Source of the DNA: Caldilineaceae bacterium
Lineage (GTDB): Bacteria > Chloroflexota > Anaerolineae > Caldilineales > Caldilineaceae
NCBI GenBank assembly: GCA_012032975.1
Contig: JAAUPU010000130.1
Location: forward strand, 1-7,346
Length of the DNA: 7,346 nt
Direction: 5' to 3'
Below, piece by piece: positions 1-5,698 of this stretch. The notes beneath the pieces were generated by a model, which worked only from the letters and a program-made list of their open reading frames with translations, did no database searches and was not told the origin of the DNA. Numbering within the stretch: the stretch's first letter is position 1; each line of letters opens with the position of its first letter. Position numbers and translations under genes: made by a program.

Positions 1-1
1 C

Positions 2-289
2 CCCCGGAAGCCCATCTTTCCCGGTACACTATTGATCGACAGCAAACTGCGCCTGGCCAACCGGCTCGCAAAGGAACTACCCTTGCTCGCTCCCGGCGGG
101 CATTGGAAGGCGATCAACGTGATGGATGTGAAGATCCGCTCGTTCACCGAGCCGGGCACACAACTCGATCTCGAAGCGCGTGTGAAGGAACTTACCGGCA
201 CCCAGACGGTCCTCTCGTTGCAATGCCGCAATGGCACCCGGTTGGTCGGCACCACACGCACCACGCTCGAATGGACACCAGCGGCATGA
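2..289 (+). CDS. FabZ-like 3-hydroxyacyl-ACP dehydratase (hotdog fold), C-terminal part
   Basis: The frame is open from base 2 and ends at TGA 287-289, so the gene starts left of the window. The readable ~95 residues begin with [18 protein letters not shown], which matches the hotdog-helix region of FabZ/FabA-type dehydratases (FPG..L..., long central helix). They continue into a beta-rich stretch with [19 protein letters not shown], the conserved 'F..PG..l.l' strand of that family. Such enzymes dehydrate 3-hydroxyacyl-ACP in fatty-acid or polyketide-like chain elongation in the cytoplasm. The catalytic His/Glu region is only partly in view, so activity cannot be judged. The stop overlaps the next ATG in an ATGA overlap (286-289), indicating translational coupling with a FabF-type synthase, which supports the lipid or polyketide assignment. 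An acyl-ACP thioesterase-like hotdog protein is the main alternative. No frameshift is visible in this part. Confidence 0.72.
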   Translation, partial: PRKPIFPGTLLIDSKLRLANRLAKELPLLAPGGHWKAINVMDVKIRSFTEPGTQLDLEARVKELTGTQTVLSLQCRNGTRLVGTTRTTLEWTPAA

Positions 290-454
290 AACCGCGCCCT
301 TCCAAACGCCGCGTCGCCATCACGGGTCTTGGCATGATGACGCCGGTTGGCAATGACGCCGCCTCGACTTGGGCCAGCCTGCGCGCCGGCGCAGCGGCGT
401 CGCGCCATCACCACCTTCGACGCCAGCGGCCTGGCGACGCGCATCGGCGCGGAT
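286..454 (+). pseudogene. FabF-type beta-ketoacyl-ACP synthase, N-terminal fragment, frameshifted and joined to arcC
   Basis: ATG 286 opens [20 protein letters not shown] followed by [16 protein letters not shown], the classic N-terminus of FabF/KAS II condensing enzymes (RRVVITGLGM.SPVG, then W..L..G.SG). Two single-base losses break it, near 391 and 406. With them restored the reading is [23 protein letters not shown], as expected for FabF. Only about 55 of the usual ~410 residues are present: the catalytic Cys and both His residues are absent. From about 428-457 onward the sequence is carbamate kinase, still in one open frame. The start is firm because of the ATGA overlap with the upstream dehydratase gene and the family-typical N-terminus. 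As it stands the product cannot be a working synthase. Either an assembly join or a real deletion could explain it. Confidence 0.75.
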
Positions 455-727
455 CTCTTTCTGATCAGCACAGGCGTGGAGAAGGTGTCGATCCGCTTTG
501 GAAAGCCAGACCAAGAGCAGCTCGGCCTGGTCACGCTGGAAGAGATGGAACGATACATGGCTGAGGGTCACTTTGCCGCGGGCAGCATGAGGCCAAAGAT
601 CGAAGCCTGCATCCGCTATCTCCGTTCCAGCCAGATCGCCGACCCGATCGCGTTGATTACCGACCCGGAAAATCTGGCACGCGCCCTGCGTGGCGAAACT
701 GGCACGCGCATCGTCCGCCCTGGTTGA
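428..727 (+). pseudogene. arcC: Carbamate kinase (ArcC), C-terminal fragment
   Basis: From about 446 to TGA 725-727 the frame reads [42 protein letters not shown], then HFAAGSMRPKIEACIRYL and a terminal ITDPENLARAL..GETGTRIV. This is the conserved C-terminal third of bacterial carbamate kinase: the nucleotide-binding [13 protein letters not shown] strand, the EGHFA.GSM.PK motif and the closing GTRIV. The full enzyme is ~310 residues and makes ATP from carbamoyl phosphate in the arginine deiminase and related pathways; about 90 residues are here. The N-terminal two thirds, with the carbamate-binding part, are missing, and the sequence before it belongs to FabF. No ArcA/ArcB-like neighbours are in the window. 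The left boundary is approximate because both parent families resemble 'ASGL.TRIGAD' at the join. Confidence 0.8.
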
Positions 728-1126
728 AGCGGCCCAAGGCAGTTCTACGAAGACGCTCCGAATTCCCATTCCCCGACCACGATCCAAAATGTTACACGTT
801 CGCATCAAACTGCTAACCCATCGTTAATATGCAACGCGTACCCTATTCACAGCCGGAGCCAAAGCACTTCGCTGAGAGGCAGACTTGTACCAGTCTGAGA
901 AGAAGTGTTTGAGCGGAGCTCCGTTAGGGCTTGAACGGCTGACGCCATCTGGATTGCCTGACGTTGTCGCCAGGTTTCAGCCGTTCAAGTCCGACAATCC
1001 CCGTCTTGCGCCAACCGAAATCTATCCAAGTGAGGACGGAACTGGGGCCGCACAGCCCTGAGCGACCACAGGCGCCAAGTGGATCATGGCGCGCTGGCGT
1101 AGCTTGTTCCGAACCGCGCAAAGTAG
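728..1126. other. Non-coding stretch between arcC fragment and transporter promoter
   Basis: About 400 bases hold no convincing gene; short open frames here lack family motifs and ribosome binding sites. The stretch contains the foldable element at 854-989 (separate entry) and a small inverted repeat GCGCCA (1072-1077) / TGGCGC (1087-1092) with a 9-nt gap. No T-tract terminator is seen after the arcC fragment. TAATAT at 825-830 has no good -35 partner. Confidence 0.6.
854..989 (+). other. Candidate structured RNA element (two hairpin domains)
   Basis: Domain 1 is a long nested hairpin: CGGAGC 854-859 pairs with GCTCCG 918-923, AAGCACTTC 862-870 with GAAGTGTTT 902-910 (9 bp, one G:U), and CAGACT 880-885 with AGTCTG 892-897 around a hexaloop TGTACC. 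The internal loops are unequal (871-879 against 898-901, and 860-861 against 911-917), which is typical of folded RNA more than of a protein operator. Domain 2 is a perfect 13-bp stem, CTTGAACGGCTGA 930-942 with TCAGCCGTTCAAG 977-989, whose 34-nt loop can form a small CCTG/CAGG inner hairpin (957-960 with 971-974). No T-tract follows, so neither is an intrinsic terminator. It lies upstream of the promoter at 1127, so if transcribed it is a separate RNA or the leader of a longer transcript. I do not recognise a known riboswitch class: CTGAGAG at 872-878 recalls the TPP motif, but the rest of that aptamer is absent. Strand is uncertain because stems read almost equally on both strands. Confidence 0.4.
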
Positions 1127-1155
1127 TTGACGCCACCCACATGGTTCAGTATACT
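1127..1155 (+). promoter_or_regulatory. Sigma-70-type promoter of the transporter operon
   Basis: TTGACG (1127-1132, 5/6 match to the -35 consensus) and TATACT (1150-1155, 5/6 match to the -10 consensus) are separated by exactly 17 nt. The predicted start of transcription is about 1162, leaving a leader of roughly 58 nt before the chosen GTG start of the first permease at 1220. This is a strong match for a housekeeping promoter and argues against translation starting at TTG 1127 or ATG 1157. Confidence 0.7.
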
Positions 1156-1157
1156 GA
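1146..1157. promoter_or_regulatory. 12-bp perfect palindrome over the -10 box (possible operator)
   Basis: TCAGTATACTGA is a perfect 12-bp palindrome that fully covers the TATACT -10 element. A half copy, TTCAGTAT, recurs at 1190-1197 in the leader (first copy 1145-1152). A repressor dimer bound here would block RNA polymerase. No regulator gene is in the window to pair with it, so the role is inferred from position and symmetry only. Confidence 0.35.
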
Positions 1158-1170
1158 TGTATAGAGAACG

Positions 1171-1180
1171 CCAACGTTGG
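1171..1180. promoter_or_regulatory. 10-bp palindrome CCAACGTTGG just after the predicted transcription start
   Basis: CCAACGTTGG is a perfect palindrome with a central CpG, about 10 nt downstream of the predicted start of transcription. LacI-family repressors of sugar operons typically bind palindromes with a central CG, and this position would suit repression of the ABC transporter. It is short enough to occur by chance. Confidence 0.3.
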
Positions 1181-1219
1181 GCCGGTTCCTTCAGTATTCC
1201 AGGGAGAAGCAGAGTCGTC

Positions 1220-2944
1220 GTGGATACCACGGTGTTGGAAGCCAAAGCCCCTTCGTCCGGTGAAAAGACCCGGTCTGGCTTCTGGACCCAAGGGTTCACC
1301 GGTCGCCAGCGACGCCGTATTGGCGAGGCGCTTCTCGCCTATGCCTTTCTCTTCCCTGCCTTCCTGATCGTCGGCATCTTCGGCCTCTTTCCTCTCATCT
1401 TTGCCGCCTACGAGAGCACCCTCACCGGTCTTAACAAGATAGTTGGCCGTTATAACGGTCTTGCCAATTATGTCAGAGCGATTGACAGTTTGGCCTATGT
1501 TCTCTTCTTCTGGATCGCCGTCGTCCTGGTCTATTTGTCCATCCGCGGTTTGGTTCGTTCTCATCGCCAAGCCAGAGAAAAGGGTGACAACCCTTGGCTG
1601 TGGATGCCTGGAGGCGTCACGATTGGCTTGAGCATCGGCGTGTTCGTGCTGTTTATCATACGTCTGCTGCCACTGGTTTTGGAGATTCCAAACCAGATGC
1701 GCGGCCGCAACAGCAGTCAAGATGACTTTCGTCAATTGCTGGGAGAAGCGCTGCGCAATCCACAGGTGCAGATTGCGCTTTGGACGTCCATCTTCTTGTT
1801 GATATTGGGCGGCGTTTTCCTGTATTGGGCTGCCCAGCGCCAGAAACTGCGCACGGTTGTCGATGGACATAACTATTCTGCGGCCTTTATTGCAGCAACG
1901 ACGATGTTGCTGGGCGCGGCTGGCTTGACCTGGCTGACCTGGGTGGACATTCGCCATGCCTACGCCGAGGCATTTGAGAGCGGCGAAGGCATCGATATTT
2001 GGTCACAAATCCTGACGATCAGCGCGGGCTTTCTGTTGATGTGGCTTGCCTGGCGGCTCTGGGAAAGCGCCAGCTTTCAGGACTCGAACCTGCGCGTCGT
2101 CTTCAGGCTCGGCGGGCCGCGGCCATGTTGGTCGGCGCATGGTTCTTGATCGGCGAGTTGCCGCGTGCGATTGCCGCCGGCGACAGCGACTGGTGGTACG
2201 GTGTGCTCAACACCTTTTACTATTCGTTGGGCACCATCCCGGTCCAGCTTGGCATCGCGCTCCTGCTTGCCGTCCTTCTCTTTCAGGAAATACGCGGCAA
2301 ATCGCTCTTTCGCATCGTCTATTTTATTCCCTACATCGCACCCTTTGTCGGCACCGCGGCAGTCTTTCGCATCATCTTTTCCAGCCGACCCAACGCACCC
2401 ATGAACTCGATCCTGGAAACGCTGGGCTTGCCACCGTCGCTTTGGCTCAACCAGCCGACCGGCATCTTCCAGTTGATGCTTGGCGATGCGGTCCAACTGC
2501 CACAATGGGCCGCTGGCCCCAGCCTGGCGCTGGTCGTGATCATCATCTATGGCACTTGGACCTATATTGGTTTTAACACCGTGATCTTCATGGCCGGGCT
2601 GGGCACTATTCCACGTGAGCTGCACGAAGCAGCCGCGATCGATGGCGCCGCGCGGTGGGCGCAGTTCCGCCATATTACCTTTGCCCTTGCTTTCGCCGAC
2701 CATCTATTTTCTCACCCTCTACTCGGTGATCGGCACCTTCAAGGCGTTCAACCACATCTACGTCATGCGCACTGCGGCCGCGCTCGGCACCACCGATACA
2801 GCCAGCATTGTCATTTTCCAGGCCTTCAAGCGTGACACGCGTTATGGGTATGCGTCGGCATTGGCGATCCTGCTCTTGATTATCATCCTGCTGCTCACCG
2901 CTGTGAACAACAGGCTTGCCAGCAAACGGGTCTTCTATGGCTAG
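1220..2944 (+). CDS. CUT1 sugar ABC transporter permease, MalF-like, enlarged (two frameshifts)
   Basis: This is an inner-membrane subunit of a carbohydrate importer. Reading starts at GTG 1220 (GGGAG at 1202-1206, spacing rather long), giving [17 protein letters not shown] 1157 lies in the promoter and is less likely. TAG 2942-2944 ends it. Two frameshifts interrupt it: one base lost near 2111 and one gained near 2683. They cancel, and the corrected protein is 574 residues. It shows a first membrane helix at ~38-62, the permease signature GLANY at 80-84, then [20 protein letters not shown] from 331, [19 protein letters not shown], and the ATPase-contact EAA loop from 470 ([19 protein letters not shown]). 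Usual family length is ~290-310; the excess is a ~230-residue block with about five or six hydrophobic segments between residues ~91 and ~320. The stop overlaps the next start by 8 nt, indicating coupling. The sugar is unknown. Confidence 0.82.
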
Positions 2945-3850
2945 TCACGTCTCCACAGAATCCAGCGCGGCCCGCGGCCGGCCAGAAGCAATCTCTGCCA
3001 GTGGCCCGCAGCGTCCACGCGTGGGCATTGGCCGCACGTTGGCCTATGTGGTGCTGGTCACCGGCACAATTTTCGCGCTCGTGCCCTTTTTCTATACGGT
3101 TAGCGTTTCCTTGATGAACCTGACCGAATCCACCAGTGGCCAGTGGTTGCCATCCTCCCCCCCAATGGAGCAACTACACCAGAGCCTGGGATGATGCCAA
3201 TTTCTCGCTCTATTTCTGGAACAGCGTCAAGATCACGATCCTGATCGTCTCCGGCGAGGTGGTCTTCTGTTCGCTGGCCGCCTACGCCTTTGCCCGGATG
3301 CGTTTCCCTGGCAACACCTTTCTCTTTGCACTTTTGCTTTCCACCTTGATGTTGCCGGAAGCCGTGACGTGGGTGCCCAATTTCATCACGGTCTCCTGGC
3401 TGGGTCGGGTCGGGCCGATCCCGTGGATCAACAGTTGGCCCGCGTTTGACGATTCCATTCATGGCCGGGGCATTTGGCATCTTTCTGCTGCGACAGTTTT
3501 TCCAGCAGATCCCGGACGAACTCTGGGACTCGGCCCAGATCGACGGGGCCGGCCATCTGCGCTATCTGCTGCGCGTCATGCTGCCGCTCTCCAAGGCGCC
3601 GGTGATGACGCTGGTGCTCTTCACCTTCATCGGCTCCTGGAATGCGCTGGCCTGGCCGATCCTGGTCACAACCACCCCCGACTGGCGGCCCATTTCCTAC
3701 GGCTTGCTGGCTTTTCTGGACGAGGCTGGCTCGTTCTTTAATTTGCAGATGGCGGGTTCAGTCATTACGATGGCGCCGATCTTGATCATCTATTTCTTTA
3801 CCCAGAAGCAGTTTATCGAAGGCATTGCAACATCCGGCCTGAAAGGATAA
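2937..3850 (+). CDS. CUT1 sugar ABC transporter permease, MalG-like (two frameshifts)
   Basis: This is the partner permease of the preceding gene. ATG 2937 overlaps the upstream TAG by 8 nt; TAA 3848-3850 ends it. One extra base sits in a run of seven C (3157-3163) and one extra T in TTT 3445-3447. Removing both gives exactly 303 residues, the normal family size. The N-terminal ~30 residues are polar, followed by a helix at ~35-58 ([19 protein letters not shown]), [33 protein letters not shown] core (from ~95), the EAA loop at ~191-222 ([19 protein letters not shown], then PLSKAP), and the MalG-family ending [13 protein letters not shown]. It should form a heterodimer with the MalF-like subunit and couple to a separately encoded MalK/MsiK-type ATPase, which is absent here. 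An active gene is more likely than a pseudogene given that both breaks are in homopolymers. Confidence 0.86.
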
Positions 3851-3937
3851 GCAGGCATCCATTCAGCAAACCCAGCCCGTCGCAAGATGTGCTGTTTGCC
3901 AATCTTGGTCCGTTCCACTCAGCATGTTCGATCGTAG

Positions 3938-3959
3938 GTCTCGAGTCCTTTTGCGAGAC
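3938..3959 (+). other. Intercistronic hairpin between permease and binding-protein genes
   Basis: GTCTCG 3938-3943 and CGAGAC 3954-3959 form a perfect 6-bp stem with a 10-nt loop. A second, weaker pair (GCAAAC 3866-3871 with GTTTGC 3894-3899) lies upstream in the same 156-nt gap. No T-tract follows. In ABC importer operons hairpins beside the binding-protein gene often stabilise its message; here that role is only inferred. I found no credible promoter in the gap. Confidence 0.35.
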
Positions 3960-3963
3960 ATGA

Positions 3964-3989
3964 CAGATGTTCAAAACTTCAGATGTTCA
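3964..3989. repeat. Direct repeat CAGATGTTCA x2, 16-nt period
   Basis: CAGATGTTCA occurs at 3964-3973 and again at 3980-3989, immediately before the ribosome binding site of the binding-protein gene. The 16-nt period is not a whole number of helical turns. It may be a small duplication or a binding site in DNA or mRNA; nothing further supports a function. Confidence 0.4.
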
Positions 3990-3992
3990 GAC

Positions 3993-3998
3993 AAGGAG
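3993..3998 (+). promoter_or_regulatory. Strong ribosome binding site of the binding-protein gene
   Basis: AAGGAG lies 8 nt upstream of ATG 4007. It is the best Shine-Dalgarno match in the window and fixes the start at 4007 rather than the upstream in-frame start at 3983. A strong site fits the need to make more binding protein than permease. Confidence 0.75.
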
Positions 3999-4006
3999 AA
4001 CTACCC

Positions 4007-5468
4007 ATGCAACGAAAACATTTATGGCTGATGGCCTTGCTGGTTTTCACAGCGCTGCTGATCGTAGCCTGTGCACCACAAGCGCCTGCGGCTCCGGCAG
4101 AAGAACCGGCAGAAGCCGAAGCCGCGGCTGAACCCACTGCGGAAGCCGCGGCCGAAGCCGAGGCCGAATCCGACGCGGAGATGGCCGAAGGTGCCTGTAC
4201 CCCTGCGACGGAAGGCGCCTTCGCTGGCGTCGATCCCAGCGGCAGACTGTGGTCTGGTGGCATCAGCACAGCGGCACGCGCGAGGAAATGCTGGCGCCGA
4301 TCATCGAAGAGTTCAACAGCACCAACGAGTGCGGCATCACTGTAGAAGCCCAGAACCAGGGCAGCTACAACGATATCCGCGACAAGATGAACGCCAGCAC
4401 CGCATCCGGCGAAGTGCCCGCGGCCCTGATCGTTGGGTATCAGAACGACCAGGCCTTCTATCAGTTGAACGATGCGCTGGTCGATCTGAACACGTTGGTC
4501 GACGACGCACACTGGGGGCTGAGTGCCGAGGATCGCGCCGACTTCTACGCCAGTTTCTTCGACCAGAGCGTACACCCAGTCTTCGACAACCAGCGTCTTG
4601 GCTTCCCACCCAACCGCTCCATGGAAGTGCTTTACTACAACCAGACGTGGCTGGAAGAACTGGGCTTTGAAGGGCCTCCGACCACGCCGGACGAGTTCCG
4701 CGAGATGGCGTGCGCGGCAGCCGAAGCGAATGGCGACGGCACGGGCGGCTATATCCTGCGCGACGATGCCTCGGCAGTCGCCTCCTGGACCTATGCCTTT
4801 GGTGGCGATGTGTTGAGCGAAGATGGCACGACGTATGTCTATGACAGCCCGGCCACGGTCGAGGCCATGACCTTCCTCAAGGGGATGCTCGACGACGGCT
4901 GCGCCTTCTTCTTCACCGAAGGATTCCCGAACACGGAATTCGCCGGTCGCCGTGCGATTTTCGCCCAGGGTTCCAGCTCCGGCCTGCCCTTCTACGCCAA
5001 TGACATTGCCACCGTCGCTCAGGAGCAAGGCCGCGATCCCGATGAGTGGGGCGTCGCTGCCATCCCACACACCACGGCTGATCCGGTGCAGAATATCTAC
5101 GGCGCCGACGTGATGATCCCGGTCACCACGCCAGAGCAACAGCTGGCCGCCTGGATCTTCACCAAGTGGTTCACCACACCAGAAGCCCAGGCCGACTGGG
5201 TCCGCGCCAGCAACTACTTCCCGACCGCGCCGGCGCGGAAGCTGAACTCACAGACTACGTGGAAGAGAATCCGCAGTGGGGCCAGGCGTTGGCGCTGCTG
5301 CCCTATTCTTACTACGAGCCGCAGCTGATCTCTTACCAGGCTGTGCGCGATGCAACCGAGGCCGCCTTCAACGAGATCATGCAGGGCGCCGGCATCGAGG
5401 CCACGCTCCAGGGTTTGACCCAGCAGGCCAACGAAATTGAAGAAGAGTTAATGTCCGAGGTGCAGTAA
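4007..5468 (+). CDS. Extracellular sugar-binding lipoprotein of the ABC importer (two frameshifts)
   Basis: This captures the substrate outside the membrane and delivers it to the two permeases. The N-terminus [18 protein letters not shown] then IVAC is a lipoprotein signal peptide with lipobox and lipidated Cys22. A low-complexity Ala/Glu/Pro linker follows (about residues 23-65), a style common in Chloroflexota lipoproteins. The body resembles CUT1 binding proteins (SBP_bac_1, UgpB/MalE type): [20 protein letters not shown] and later FNSTN near the N-lobe, [35 protein letters not shown], and the C-terminal [19 protein letters not shown]. One base is missing near 4243 (CC to C) and another near 5226 (CCC to CC). 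Restoring both gives exactly 487 residues, a normal length, ending [12 protein letters not shown]. The substrate cannot be read from sequence. It is last in the operon, whereas many CUT1 operons place it first. Confidence 0.86.
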
Positions 5469-5474
5469 CCAACG

Positions 5475-5507
5475 AGAAGCTGAGCCTTTCCAAAAGGCTC
5501 AGCTTCT
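5475..5507 (+). terminator. Perfect 15-bp hairpin directly after the binding-protein gene
   Basis: Arms 5475-5489 (AGAAGCTGAGCCTTT) and 5493-5507 (AAAGGCTCAGCTTCT) are perfect complements around a 3-nt loop, 6 nt after the stop. No T-tract follows, so it is not a canonical intrinsic terminator. It may protect the operon's 3' end from exonucleases or act together with the terminator at 5530. Confidence 0.5.
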
Positions 5508-5529
5508 GCTGCCCGAGAATTGGTGCATC

Positions 5530-5570
5530 AAAAGGGGTCGGACTCCGCAGAGTCCGACCCCTTTTTGTTT
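5530..5570 (+). terminator. Canonical rho-independent terminator
   Basis: Arms 5530-5545 and 5550-5565 form a perfect 16-bp stem (core GGGGTCGGACTC pairing with GAGTCCGACCCC, flanked by A4/T4) with loop CGCA, followed by TTTTTGTTT. It ends the transporter operon. The A-tract on the left means it could also stop transcription from the other side. The core motif resembles palindromes that I recall recurring as REP-like dispersed repeats in many bacterial genomes, which is recollection rather than something the window shows. Confidence 0.88.
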
Positions 5571-5625
5571 GGCAATTTCTTTGTTCCCGCGCCGCGATCT
5601 CTCTCGCGCCGATGCGCCAGTCCAA

Positions 5626-5654
5626 TTGACCGCGCATATCATGCGTGCTACAAT
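5626..5654 (+). promoter_or_regulatory. Sigma-70-type promoter of the glycosyltransferase operon
   Basis: TTGACC (5626-5631, 5/6) and TACAAT (5649-5654, 5/6) are 17 nt apart, placing the start of transcription near 5661 and giving a leader of about 38 nt before ATG 5699. The spacer carries an inverted repeat, CGCAT 5633-5637 and ATGCG 5641-5645, which could be an operator or chance. The location right after the terminator marks the start of a new transcription unit. Confidence 0.72.
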
Positions 5655-5664
5655 CTCACGTCAG

Positions 5665-5678
5665 CCCACTTGCGTGGG
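5665..5678 (+). other. Small hairpin at the 5' end of the glycosyltransferase leader
   Basis: CCCAC 5665-5669 and GTGGG 5674-5678 close a TTGC tetraloop a few nt after the predicted transcription start. It could stabilise the 5' end of the message. The stem is short, and the run of T after it is too weak for a terminator. Confidence 0.3.
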
Positions 5679-5698
5679 TCTATTTGGAACCAACGAGC

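Noticed and set aside
286..727. A genuine bifunctional FabF-ArcC fusion enzyme
   Set aside because: The FabF part lacks its whole catalytic core and the ArcC part lacks its N-terminal two thirds, and the FabF part is itself frameshifted twice.
860..1000. TPP riboswitch suggested by CTGAGAG at 872-878
   Set aside because: The second conserved half of the aptamer (ACCTGAT...GGATAATGCCAGCG...GGGA) is absent, and downstream genes are sugar-transport, not thiamine genes.
970..1000. tRNA T-arm-like GTTCAAGTCC at 983-992
   Set aside because: The flanking bases do not pair as a 5-bp T stem, and no acceptor stem, D arm or anticodon arm can be drawn around it; the bases are already part of the 13-bp stem.
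964..1164. Small + strand open frame (66 codons) ahead of the permease gene
   Set aside because: It begins inside the foldable element and runs through the sigma-70 promoter; there is no ribosome binding site and no family resemblance.
1022..1957. Minus-strand open frame of 311 codons across the promoter and first permease
   Set aside because: It lies antisense to clear membrane-protein coding sequence; the product is polar and Gln/Asp-rich with no recognisable domain, and it would cross the + strand promoter.
2111..2683. Programmed ribosomal frameshifting in the first permease
   Set aside because: No slippery heptamer with a downstream structure stands out at either break, and the same kind of break recurs in unrelated genes.
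3157..3163. Phase-variable C7 tract switching the MalG-like permease on and off
   Set aside because: A C7 run could slip, but nine similar single-base breaks in neighbouring genes, most not in long tracts, make base-calling error the simpler explanation.
3979..5139. Long minus-strand open frame (386 codons) opposite the binding-protein gene
   Set aside because: It is the antisense shadow of a well-supported gene in GC-rich DNA; its translation is rich in Gly/Ala/Val/His runs without family motifs, and it has no promoter or ribosome binding site.
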